64,000 nucleotides of DNA from Tetranychus cinnabarinus (lineage: Eukaryota > Arthropoda > Arachnida > Trombidiformes > Tetranychidae), in contig WHVY01000005.1 in the NCBI GenBank assembly GCA_022266195.1, positions 2,108,001 to 2,172,000 on the forward strand. Direction: 5' to 3'. A program made the translations under genes and the position numbers. Under the pieces are notes generated by a model. It worked only from the letters and a program-made list of their open reading frames with translations, was not told the origin of the DNA and searched no databases. This document shows positions 1 to 11,800 of the stretch, piece by piece (position 1 is the stretch's first letter; every line of letters starts with the position of its first letter).

Positions 1-869
1 TTCGGCGAATAAATTATTAGCTGTTTTCTGAACAGAAATTAAAATAGCTTTCTAGCGAGACAAAAGTCAATAAAAAAGAACGTTGTTACTTTGATAAAAA
101 CCTTGTTTTGCATATCAGTTTCTGTAGCTATCATTTTATCATCATATTATAATATTAAGAATAAAAAAATTATACAAATCAGCTTTTATCAACAAGTTCC
201 TGGTTTCTCGTACCATTTTGAAACAATTTATGATATTTTTCAAATGAAAATTCGCATAATTTTATTGAGATAGCTTAAAACTAATAATCCTGTTTCGAAG
301 CTCTAAAACTAGAATCAAATTGTTCACCTGCGATAGATTATGTAGTTTAATGGTTGTTATGTTTTTCATTCAGGGTTAAAATGTCAAAATGATTTATTCA
401 ACTATCTCTTAAATGTCAAACTGCGAGTTGTTTCAGTGTATAAATTAGCACACTGTTGAATGTCTATTTAATTTTTAATTTTTAGTTTATAAACTATTTA
501 ATAGCAAAAGGAATGAAGGTACGTGGCTTAAAAGAAATGAACGCATTAAATCCTTGTCAGTGAAGAGTCTAACGATTAAAAACGCATCTAAAATTAACTC
601 AACCGTACAGTTGATGGTTAAGGTGATGAATAAAATGCATTTGAATATTTGCTAATTTCAATTTGATTAACTTTACGGCTAAACCTTGGACATCGAAAGT
701 TGTCCTTTTCAACCCGATTGGTAACAATTCTGTGAAATTAAAAAAAAGTTAAACCGTTTTATTTCACGAATTGAATTGAAATGATTAATTTGTTAACAAT
801 ACAATTCATCGTTCAATTTGCTTCACTTTAATTGCTGCATCAGTTTACAAACTCAATTTTGATCATCAA
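1..869. other. Intergenic, no gene seen
   Basis: AT-rich sequence upstream of the first duplicated receptor unit. The only long reading frame (91-273) begins at a non-ATG codon and has no recognisable domain, so it is not called. I see no hairpin, tRNA or repeat here. Confidence 0.6.
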
Positions 870-1815
870 ATAATCGTTAATCGATCATTAAAAGCGAATC
901 TAAAGATTCAATGGTGATAATGATAACTATTCATTCCACTTTTGATTGTTTCAATTATATGATGAGTTTAACCTTACAGCGACTCTTATTATCAAAAATG
1001 TTGACTTTATGAGAACTCAAAGATTTCCAGTTTTTACCTCCAATCCAGCATTTGAAGCATAAATAACACTAACCTGAATTGACCTCTACTCTTAATGTAA
1101 GTCTTGCACGATTTTCTGTTCAAAACTGCCAAGTAATTTCATTGATTGTAGCATCTGAATTTTAATTCAATCTAATCATGCTAAACTCAAGCTCAGAATG
1201 TACTACCAGAACTATCTATCTGGTCGAATTGTTTCATTAACAGAAGTTTTCGAATCTCTTTTTCTGGTTCTACGCGGATGCTCCTTTTCTTCATTTTCAG
1301 TATCCTTAATGATTTATCAATAAATATAAAAAAGTTCGCAGTTCAACTCAATCATTAAGATAATAACATTTCATGAAACCAAGGTAATTTGATTTCAATA
1401 TTATCGTCTTCGTTTCATATTCAGCAATTCAAAATACATCTTGGAAAAGTCATGAATAATTAAATTTTTTCTTTCAACGGTAATGTAACTGATTTAAATT
1501 GAAATGAAAACTTTTTTAATGTGTAAATTTTCGTAAATAAATGATGATTCGTGGTTCAACTCGTAACTCTGATGAATATTAAATTATAAAATTAAGTGTG
1601 AAAATGCAAAGAATCAATTTTTGCTACTTTGGTCTCGAGTTTCAATGAACTTACATTGCCCTTAAAATAATTTTCAGCATGACAGCCAAGGCAAATACAC
1701 TTTGAAACAGGAAGCCATTGAAATAGTTATTCAGTCATCAATAAAAATTTAATTGGTTCATCAATTTCAGATTCAAGATTATTGCTTGAATGAGTAAATG
1801 ACTTTTTTTTGCTCA

Positions 1816-1836
1816 GAATCAATATTTCGATATGCG
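1816..1836 (+). promoter_or_regulatory. Conserved upstream core of GR-1
   Basis: GAATCAATATTTCGATATGC starts 114 bp before the GR-1 ATG. Its AATCAATATTTC core is the 3' half of the block found before GR-3 to GR-9. Function is inferred only from conservation and fixed distance. Confidence 0.4.
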
Positions 1837-1929
1837 TTTGTGCAAATATGAAAAATAAATGAAACCATTCAACTGGTATTGAATATTGAATAAAACAATT
1901 CTTTTGTGAGTTGAATTTGCCCAGATAAA

Positions 1930-3498
1930 ATGGGCATTATTAATGCAATAAAAGTTGTGGTTTCAAATAAAATAAGTAAAATCTTTTATGGTATCATCGG
2001 TTGGCCTGAAATAGATATTCAAAATGATAAAGCCGTTGAAGCAGTTGGAAGATTCATGTTTATCGGGAAGCTTTTGCTCGTCCATCAACCTCATCCAGAT
2101 GAAGATCGTCCAGTACCTCCGACCAAAGGACTTACTTACTTATCCATAACAATTGATCTTTTCGTCTTAACAATCATTATTGAACTTTTATGCGCCTTTT
2201 GTACGGATAATCGTATAACTTTGGCTTATTTGGGCGACGTATTTGTTGGCATGAATAATGAATATGCACTTCGAATGCTATGTCTTTGTGGTACTTTTTG
2301 TTTGGGCGCTACTAGAGCGGTATCGTGTTACTTGGCACGAAATGGATCACTTGATTGGACTAAAGTGATTTATAAAGCAATGATAAATGGATGGAAACCT
2401 GAAGTACTGAATATGAAGAGAGCATATTGTTTGAAATGGAGGCAAACATGTGTTTTCATAGCACGACAAATAGTTGGAACATCAATAATCCTCACTTCGG
2501 TTTGGGTAACATGTTTTGCCTATTCGACATACAATTGTAAAACTCTTTATTTGGCCCTAGAACGTCCCCTAATCTTGACCTCCTTCATGTTTCGCCAGAT
2601 AATTACATTTTTTGCGATAATTTTGGTTGTTCCACAAGTTGCCTGGTTCTGTTTCTTACTAGTTATTTCAATTACTTATCTCATTTATAGATCAAACTCC
2701 GTTTATGTCGATTTACAGAAATCACTGCAATTTAAATCTTTGCCAGTTTCAGTTATAACTAAACTTAGCACCAAAAATATTTCTTTACTCAACGAATTTG
2801 AATTTATAAATCGGCAAATGAGTTACGTTTCTTACTGTGGCTACAATCTAATCAGTTTTGCTGGACAAGTTGCTCTTCTTTACTCATACCTTGGACTGTT
2901 TGGGATGCCATTAGCTGATCTTGGCTTAGGAATCATTGGATTCAATACTGTATTTCAAGTTGGTATAGTTTCATTTATAGCAGCTAAATCAGTGGCCAAC
3001 GTATGCGCTATATTACTAATATTATTGATTAATAATATTAAGGGATAAAACATGAACTTCATGTTCTGTTCCGTAGTTCTTGATTCTAGTACTAAATATG
3101 ATTTAACATCATTTACAGGTTGGTTTCTCTTACTCTCATTATCATAGAATCTACCAAAATAATTATAACATTGAGCCAAGACTCAAACTAAAGGTAATTA
3201 TGCTCATCTATTTTGAATTAGCGAGATTAAAATGAAAGAAATATTGTTTTGACAGTTGCTTTATAACCTAGATCGATTGAGCAGCCCGTCTGTTGGTATT
3301 TGGGTTGGGGAATCATTTTTGATGGACAAATATTCATTCATTCAGGTAAACAAATTTTTTTCATTTTTTGTAATAAAACATTGAATTCTTTTGAATATCT
3401 CTTTTCTTTATTTTTCATTGCAGTATCTTCTTGAAACGTGTTCCAATATGATGCTAATAATTGTTACAATGCCAGCCTTAATTTGGAGGGACACATAA
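1930..3498 (+). CDS. Gustatory-receptor-like 7TM chemoreceptor, GR-1
   Basis: Four exons: 1930-3000, 3119-3193, 3256-3345 and 3424-3498, joined by three phase-0 introns with GT/AG ends, giving 436 residues. The product should be a multi-pass plasma-membrane chemosensory channel subunit; the ligand cannot be read from sequence. Hydrophobic segments lie near residues 72-95, 115-138, 178-198, 215-255 (two) and 300-355, with the last one in exons 3-4. A very conserved non-membrane loop (NGSLDWTKVI, then NGWKPEVLNM) sits near residues 137-162. Three phase-0 introns near the 3' end are a known feature of arthropod GR genes. The start is the first ATG in frame, preceded by AAA as in most paralogs. 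Exon 2 begins with Val instead of the usual Ile, and the splice donor follows an Asn codon rather than Lys. Exon 1 read into its intron would stop after 15 codons. GR assignment rests on architecture, not on a profile search. Confidence 0.8.
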
Positions 3499-3945
3499 GA
3501 TACAGCATAAACATGTATAAGTATTCTTCAGTGGTATTTAAAAGTTCTATTGAGTCATGATGAGGCTGACGCAAATGCAAAAAAAGGCTTGCTTTAGCAG
3601 TAACACCATAACTTAAGTCAAAGGCAATGCAATCAGTATTTGTAATGAACCTTAGTTCCTTGACCGTTCTTGAACAATAAAAATGTGCAAGCATAAAATA
3701 TTATAAAAACATTTTCTTGATGTGCACTGTTCCATGTTCGATAACTAACTGAATCTTCTGTCAAGAAATTTCAAATTTTTACCAGACATTTTTCATACTC
3801 TTATTTACAAATCTACAAAAAACTGTTGAAATATTTTCAATATTTTAACGGCTACTTCGATTTGCCACATCAAAGTTAACGTTTAATCTTTTCTCTGAGC
3901 AGGTTATTTTATATTATTTATTACAATATTAAAACAAGATAAATT

Positions 3946-4371
3946 GAAAAGAGTTGGCATTTGACAATGAAGTTTTTTACTCACAGATTCAGTGAATATG
4001 GTTCAATATGTGGAAAAAGGAAGAGAAATGAAGCAAAATTGTCTAAACAGCATGAAGATTGGCTGAATCGCGTTTTGGCATTTTATACAAAGTTCCAGAA
4101 AAGACAAGCAATGATATTCAAATTATACGCATTAAAAGCAATGATGAATTCATATTTGAAATCAAAAAGGAAAAAAATGTGCAATTTAGTCGAAAATCTC
4201 CTCAGTGTTTATTCAAACCTTTAAACAAAGATTATCTTTTTTAACTCCAAACTGCTTCTCGTTTTTATGCAACTGTTTTACCTTTTGTTTTCCTTCAACT
4301 AGCGGTCAATACAATTAATGAACAGCCAATAGCGAAAAACAATTGTTCAGAGCTGCTTAGGTTCAAATCCA
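3946..4371. other. Unique spacer between duplication units
   Basis: This sequence is not part of the duplicated block. An 87-codon frame (3961-4224, + strand, real ATG at 3967) encodes a basic, Lys-rich peptide with an EDWLNRVLAFYTKFQKRQ stretch; I do not recognise it, and a second overlapping frame is equally long. It may be a relic of another gene or chance. Confidence 0.3.
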
Positions 4372-5276
4372 ATTGATTATCGATCACGTGAAGTGAATCT
4401 AGAGATTCAATGGTGATAATGATAACTATTCATTTCACTTTTGATTGTTTCAATTATATGATCATTTTAACCTCTTATTATTAAAAATGTAGTTTTTATG
4501 AGAAATGGGAGATTACCAGTTTGACTTTCAATCCAAACTTTGAAACACAAATAACACTACTTGCCCGACTTGACTACTTATACAACACTAAGTACGATTT
4601 ACTGTGAGGCTATTTCAGTATTGGTGCAGTATCGAAATTTAATCTAATCACGCTAAACTCAGCTTACAGTACTACTATATCAATCTCGAATTGGTTCACT
4701 AACAGAAGTGATCGAATCTCATCCTCTGATTCTGCACGGATGTTACTTTTCTACATTTTCAGCATCCTTAATGATTTATCAATAAATATCTGAGAAATCA
4801 AAAGCATTTGAAATCAAACAAAGATCCAACTCAATCATTAAAATAATAACATTTCATAGAATCAAGGCAATTTAATTTCAATATTATCACCTTTGTTTCA
4901 TGTTTAGCAATTCATAGAAAAAAGCCATGAAAAAGTAAATTTATTTTGACAACGGTAATGGAACTGATTTAAATTGAAATGAAAACTTCTTTAATGTGTG
5001 AATTCTGTTAATAAATGATGATTCGTGGTTGAACCCTGATGAATATTAAATTAAACATGAAAATGCAAAGAATTAATTTTCGATACTTTAACCTCGAGTT
5101 TTATTGAACTTACATTGCCCTTAAAACGATTTTCAGCATTGAAGCCTGAGCAAGTACACTTGGAGACAGGAAGACATTGAAATATAATAGTTATTCAATT
5201 ATAAATAAAAATTTAATTTGTTCATTAATTTCAGATTCCAGATTACTGTTTGAATGAATAAATGATAATTTGCTCG

Positions 5277-5297
5277 GAATCAATATTTTGATATGCG
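5277..5297 (+). promoter_or_regulatory. Conserved upstream core of GR-2
   Basis: GAATCAATATTTTGATATGC begins 114 bp before the GR-2 ATG, the same distance as in GR-1. Confidence 0.4.
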
Positions 5298-5390
5298 TTT
5301 GTGCAAACATGAACAATTAATGAAAGTATCTAACTGTTAGTGAAAATTGAGTGAAACAATTCTTTTGTGAATTAAGTTTCTCCAGATAAA

Positions 5391-6951
5391 ATGGGTAGAC
5401 CTATTGCAATAAACATTAAAAAGTCAAAGATAATTAGTAAACTCTTTTATGGTATCATCGGCTGGCCTCAAATTGATATTGAACATGACGAGGCCGTTGA
5501 AGCAATCGAAAGGTTCATGTTTATCGGAAAGCTTTTGCTCATCCATCAACCTCATCCTGATGAAGATCGTCCAGTACCTCCGACTAAAGTTTTCACTTAC
5601 TTATCCATAACCATTGATCTCTTCATCTTAACAATCTTTATTGAACTTTTATGCGCCATTTGTACGGATGATCTTGTAACTTTGGCTTATCTAGGCGACA
5701 TATTTGTTGGAATGAATAATGAATATGCACTTCGAATGCTATGCCTCTGTGGAGCTTTTTGTTTGGGCGCTTTTAGAGCAGTATCGTGTTACTTGGCACG
5801 AAATGGATCACTTGATTGGACTAAAGTAATTGATAGAGCAATGATTTATGGATGGAAGCCAGAAGTACTCAACATGAAGCAAGAAGATTGTTTGAAATGG
5901 AGACAAATAAGTGTTTTCATGAGTCGACAAATAGTTGGTACATCGGTAGTCTCCGCTTTAGTCTGGCTGACCTGTCTTACTTATTCGACATACAATTGTG
6001 AAACATTCTATTTGGCCCTAGAACGACCACTGATCTTGAGTTGCTTCCTATTACGCCAGATAATTACACTTTTTTCGATAATTGTGGTTGTTCCACAAGT
6101 TGCCTGGTTTTCTTTCTTATTCATTATTTCCGTTGCTTATCTCATATATAGATCAAACTCCGTTTATGTTGATTTACAGAAATCATTACAATTTGAATCT
6201 TTGCCCGTTTCAGTTATAACTAAACTTTGCACCCAAAATATTTCATTACTCAACGAATTTGAATTTATAAATCGTGGGATGAGTTACGTTTCTTATTGCG
6301 GTTACACTTTTGTCAGTGTAGCTGGTCAAGTTGCTATGCTTTACTCATACCTTGGACTATTTGGAATGCCATTAGCTGATCTTGGCTTGGGTATCATTGG
6401 ATTCAATACTGTATTTCAAATTGGTGTAATTTCATTTTTAGCAGCTAAATCAGTGGCCAAAGTATGCACTATTTTAAAATACTATCTGGACTTTTATGTT
6501 CTGTTTCGTAGTACCAATTTGCTCAATTCTAGTTCTTAATTTAATTTTATGTCGTGTACAGATTGGTCTTTCTTACTCTCATTATCACAGGATTTATCAA
6601 AACAATTACAACATTGAGCCTAGACTGAAACTAAAGGTAATTATTCTCATCTATTCCGCCGTGGAACTAGCAAGGTTAAAATTAACGAATTATTGTCTCG
6701 TCAGTTACTCCATAATCTAGATCGATTGAGCAGCCCTTTCGTTGGTTTTTGGATTGGTGAATCATTTTTGATGGACAACTATTCATTCATTACGGTAAAA
6801 AAATTGATTCGCTTCTAGCAAGAAAACATTACATTATTTTTACAAATAATATTTCACTTTCTGTTTTTCATTGTAGTATCTTCTTGAAACGTGCTCCAAT
6901 ATGATGCTAATAATCGTTACAATGCCAGCCTTAATTTGGAAGGACCAATAA
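5391..6951 (+). CDS. Gustatory-receptor-like 7TM chemoreceptor, GR-2
   Basis: Exons 5391-6461, 6562-6636, 6705-6794 and 6877-6951; 436 residues, the same length as GR-1. It is the closest paralog of GR-1: both carry HQPHPDEDRPVPPTK after the first amphipathic segment and end in MPALIW followed by a short polar tail. The other seven receptors instead have YQ(P/H)HPN and end in MSNFIW or close variants. The second exon reads IGLSYSHYHRIYQNNYNIEP. Hydrophobic segments match GR-1; the divergent parts are around residues 195-235. An AATAAA polyadenylation signal overlaps the stop codon (6947-6952), so the 3' UTR may be minimal if that signal is used. Expression and ligand are unknown. Confidence 0.8.
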
Positions 6952-7029
6952 AATACAGTATTTCCATTTACAAGTATTATTTAATAGTATACAACAGTTC
7001 CATCAAGAACATGTTAGAACATATTTTTT

Positions 7030-7230
7030 ATGATGTACGTTGAAATGTACGCTAGAATTAAGCATGCATGTTTAAACTTGATATTACGCCGATTTGAGTC
7101 CATTTCGGAGCTTCAAGCAGAAATCGAGAGCTTTTTGACCGCGCAGCCCCAGTCTTGGTACGAGCGAGGATTTTGTGAAATAATCACTAGATATCAAAAA
7201 TGTATAGCCGCGCGCGGCGATTACTTTTAA
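7030..7230 (+). pseudogene. Mariner-type transposase, C-terminal fragment
   Basis: The frame contains FESISELQAEIESFLTAQP and ends KCIAARGDYF then TAA. This matches the C-terminal tail typical of arthropod mariner transposases (a helix, aromatic residues, then KCI-x3-GDYF). Only about 50 residues are left; the DDD/E catalytic core is absent. The first codons (7030-7060) are probably not transposase. It lies inside an insertion in the 3' flank of GR-2 and cannot be functional. Confidence 0.6.
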
Positions 7231-8843
7231 TAAATTTGAATTTTGACCTGAACATCATAATTAGGTTCGCAGTCGCTTGAACTACCTAATAAATGAATGC
7301 CATTATCTACGCCACTAATGCTCCCATTTCATCGAGCGATTGTCTGATCTTGAGTTTCCATCATCCTTTTTCGTGTTTCGAGCCGTATCTCGATACCAGT
7401 CAGTGATATAATGATGAATCTTTCTGAAATTGACAAAAAGATATCTAAGAAATTTTAAATGTCCAGCATCTTTTGAACCAAGCAAAGTCAATGTAAATTA
7501 AGATGAAAACCCCGCTGCAATACTTAAATAAAGACAAAAGACTGACAAAAATGACAAATCTAATGACTATTATCGTGTATAAACTTATTGAGTAAAACGT
7601 CAAAGTTTATAATAGCATTGTCGTAAACAAAGGATCCCATAACATTACCAGTTAACTCAAGTCCTTGGTTACAATACCTGGACTCCATCAAGAATATCTA
7701 TTGAGTTATGATTATAAGCTGGCAAAAATACAAAAATGGCTTGCTTTAGCACTTTGCTTTGGCTCAACTTAAGTCAGAGGCATTCAGCATTCGTCCACCG
7801 TGATCAAATGATAAAATACCCAAAATTTTAAGACCAAAACAGTTTCAGTATTTCAATTAAAAGAAAATGATAATTTGATACTTTTGTACATTGTTTATGT
7901 TTTATTTTTAAAATTTTTATTACATTATTAAAACAAGATAAAATTGCATCAACAATTAGTCTAATATAAACATAGATATATATTCATTATTTATAACAAT
8001 CAAGTATTAATAGGAATAAAATTGCATATCAATAATGTGTTATATGTACATGAAGGAAGAAGATTACTTTAGAATTTGTAAAATTAATTAAATGAATAAT
8101 CAGATTAATTAAAAGTTACTAAAGGTTTCTCGATGAGAATGGAAAGTTACTTTACACAAATTGGTCATTTAAATTGTATTGATATCATTATTGGAAGAGG
8201 ATGAAAATTGATTGGATAGATCTTCTGTAATTACAATTAGTAATTTCATTTATACTTTTGGAGGGACTTCTGTTGACCAAAGTCTTTGAGATAATCAAAT
8301 GAACCCAACTTGAATCCACAAAATTATCCGTAAAATTGTTAACAGTTTCATTGATTAGTTCAATTTAATCCAGCGATCAATTGAATATTCCAATGCAGCC
8401 AGCCATCTGAGAAGTAAAAGAAAAGTTAATTGTTTTGTTGACCAATCACTTGGAATAAACCAAACTGTTTCTCAAAATGTTTGCTCAGAAAAAAATGTTT
8501 TCCTTCTCATGATGGTCAATTAATAACCTCTCGAAAAAAAGGAATAATTTGATAAAAGTTGAACACTCAAGTTGCAACAAGACTGGGAGTTGGAACTGGG
8601 AGTAAAATGGAAACATAAATGGATTTCAAGATGAAATTAATAAACAGTTATTACATTTGAAAAGGCACTCATCTAAAAACGAAACAATGAAAAGGATCAA
8701 GAAAATTCATCTCTTGAATTGTGAGCATTTGATCAAAAGAAAAACGGCAAAAAATTCTGACAACTACAGACATGGAAAATGATGAAAAGGCTATCAAAAT
8801 AATATGTATTTCATTCAATTCTGTATCTTGCGATTGATCAGTT
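7231..8843. other. Intergenic between GR-2 and the PDZ/PH gene
   Basis: Up to about 7700 this is inserted sequence with no recognised ends. 7690-7945 is duplicated GR 3' flank. 7946-8843 is AT-rich without an ORF I can support and should contain the 3' UTR of the - strand gene; I could not pick its polyadenylation signal with confidence. Confidence 0.5.
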
Positions 8844-11800
8844 TCAATCGTTGTTGAAATTTGTTAACTTCATGAACTGACTCAATCTGTAAAGCAAAAC
8901 AAGGAAAATAAAAAAAGTTTATTTTCTCGTGAAATCGCAAAACCAATTAACATGAAAAATCTTGAACAACTTGTAATGTTTTCGATGATGTATGAAGCTT
9001 TAAATGAGTAAAGTTGAAACATTTTTTTCGAACTTCAATATTTTTTTTTTCTCTGTGCAAATACCTTTTCTTGTCAATTTCAGATTCAGCCATGAGCCAT
9101 AAATGTTTCATTTTTCGATCCCAAGGAATAATCTCAAATGTATTACGTTTACCAGCCAATGAAGTACTTTGAACTTTACATCCGTGAAGATAAAAAACTC
9201 CTGAAAAAAGTGTGATAAAATATCTTTTAATGAGGCTGAAAAGGGTGAGAATGAAAGGAAACGATAAAAAAAAGTTTCCAACGAAAAGTAACAAAAAGTC
9301 TAGAAAACATGATTGAAAGATGGAATATCACATTACTTCCGAGTGAAGTTTTTTTGTTCATTCAATATTCAACATTCTTCTTGGCCAATCTTGTGACAAA
9401 ATTTTACTCTTAAATTTCTGTCTCATCAGCTCAAGAATCAGTCAGATGTTGTTGAACAGCTTTTCATGGAAATTCTGCCTTTTCTATTTTATTCTTCTTC
9501 TTTTTCTCCTTCTTTTCATAGCATTTCTTTACCGATTATTTTCATCCATTCAATCCAATAAGCTAACATGATAATGTAACTTTGTTCTTTTTGTTACACT
9601 GATAACATTTTTATTACTTGATAAACACAGAAATGAACTTATTCTTGACATTGTTACACAAAACTGTTGGATAACTTGTCAGGGAGTTTAAATTGTTTGG
9701 ATAAAGAAAAAAGGATTTTCTGTTTCACCATCTTCTATTGTATTCATCTTCTTACCTAAAGCTGTTGATGATGATAAATCTATATATGAATAGAGACAGG
9801 CGTCTTTAAGGACAAAATATCTTTGCTTCCAAAGTTTCCGTTTTTGTCCAAAAATTCCGAGATAACCTCGACAATCGAAGTCTTTTATGGCTAAAGGTTT
9901 AATGTGAATACAGCGAAGTGTTTTTTCAATATAAGAGTTGGTCTAGAAGAGAAAAGAAAAGAAGAAAAAATGCTGATCAATTACGATTATTCAATCAATT
10001 TTTGATTAAAATCAGTTCAAGAGACTATGAACATGATGAGTTACAAGTGAGGTGAAAGATGAGCAAAAAATGAAAGAATTTTTGATGGAATAAAAACTCA
10101 TTTAGGTAGAAAGAAAGAAGCAAAAAAGTGGACGAAAAGGATGAAGATGGTTGAGAAGATAAAGATGAAGATGACAGGAATAGTTGAAAAGAGAGAAAAT
10201 TCAAGGTTTGGATTCTTTGCTGGCACTGAATACGAATTAGACTTTGCTAGCGGATGAATTTTCAAGCTAATTTCTTGATTGAATTAGAAACTGATTCGCT
10301 TGTACAAATGCAAATATCAACTTTTTGTCGTTTGTAACCTGTGGTTAAAAATTATGTTACATTGAGTTAATAGGGAAATACTAGGAAAATATTTCAAAAC
10401 TTTCTAAACTTTGTATTCAAGTCGTTTCCATAAAGATTCCATTGATTTTGCTGAGCTGAGCCTTTTTGATTTCTTCCTTGAAATATCCCAAAATTAAGAA
10501 AGAGAACCAAAAATTAGCTCAGAAAATTGTCTCTGAATATTTCGGCTCATCTTGGATCTAAAGTGAATTAGCATAATGAAAAAGTTTATGCTATGCCAAG
10601 AGAAGATAATGGCTTTAGAGTAGCAATAAAAATTATAACAAAATGTATTGATTGAAAAACAATCGAATTATATCCATCAGAACCTTTTGCAACTTAATTT
10701 TTAGCCAAAGGTTGTAAGCGAATGATCAACTTAAAATGATTGGACTTTTGGATGAACTTACTCGACTAACTTTGTTGGCTGCCGATGATAAATGTTGTAA
10801 CCAACGTTGAGCATTTTCTTCGACTGTTGTGCTTAAGTAGTTCGATGGACCATCCATTTTGTCGATCCGAAGTAAATAACGATTCTCACAATGGTTCACT
10901 GTGGATGGAGGTATCAACGTGATTGTACAATTTTGTAGGTTTATTACTCCTAAAGGATCAATGGTCTGTACAAGAGTAAAAAATAGAAGAATAAATGAGA
11001 TGAAATTTAATCAAAAACTTAATTTTCAGCAGAAAATCACTTTGGATGAAACAAATATGAAATAAAGAGCCAAGTTTTTTCTGTTCCTTTTTCACTCTTT
11101 CTTCACTTTCCAATCGTACTGTTGAAAAATGTTGATTCAGATGATACATTCATGATGAATAATCACTTTCGCTGATTAATTTTTTGCTACATGTTCCAAA
11201 TTGCCTCGCTAAAAACATTCAGTCTGCTTCAATTTGCATCAAATTTGCAGAATTGATTACCTTTCATGTAGCATTTGGAGCAATTTTATTGCACAAATAA
11301 AATTGAATGAATACCTTGACAATTGAGCAAATTAATAAACTAATTGAACTCTCGAGCTACTGGTTGGATTGACTGAAAATGGTTATTCGCAAATCGGGAT
11401 TGCCATGTTTTTTGAGAGAAAATTTTGAAAACGAAAAAAGATTTGAACCATTTTTTATGGCGTTAAACGTCAAATTTTATAAAAAACAATTTAATGCTCG
11501 AATAGACTTTTTTCAAAACTAAATTGTGAAGTGTTGATTAAAGTGTTGTTTGCAAGATTAATGTCCGTTTTTTCAGATTAAAGTTTAACTGGCATCATTT
11601 AACGATATTGTAAAAAAGCTAACAATGTTGCTGAGAAAAGTGATAAATTCAAGAAAACAAGATTGACGCACTTTTTATGCTCCAGTTTTAGTTTTTTTCA
11701 CAAAAAAAGCGTTCTTCTTGAACAAATTAAATGAAAACTTTGGATTCGCTGTCAAAACTAGCAAGTTGTGAGTAAAAAGGCAATCAGCTTTGAAATTTTT

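Larger units (their letters stand above)
870..3945 (+). repeat. Tandem duplication unit, copy A (holds GR-1)
   Basis: This block aligns by eye with 4372-7945 over the upstream flank (for example the run around 900-965 matches 4395-4460), the whole receptor gene and about 450 bp of 3' flank, including the GGCTTGCTTTAGCA stretch near 3585 and 7737. It ends at an AAAACAAGATAAA run present at both 3' edges. The duplication explains why GR-1 and GR-2 share both coding and control sequence. Confidence 0.75.
4372..7945 (+). repeat. Tandem duplication unit, copy B (holds GR-2)
   Basis: Partner of 870-3945. It is longer because about 685 bp are inserted in its 3' flank: the sequence TCCATCAAGAAYAT occurs at 6999-7012 and again at 7684-7697, and homology to copy A resumes only after the second one. 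The inserted stretch contains the mariner fragment at 7030-7230. Confidence 0.7.

Noticed and set aside
3001..3048. GR-1 as a 372-residue single-exon protein ending at 3048
   Set aside because: The last 15 codons lie after a splice donor used at the same place in all paralogs and are not conserved; the three small 3' exons are conserved in all nine genes.
8815..8843. Alternative end of the PDZ/PH gene (IESVHEVNKFQQRLKL frame, stop at 8815)
   Set aside because: The preceding exon ends in phase 2, which forces the other frame (LSQFMKLTNF, stop at 8844), and this also fits the final PH helix better.
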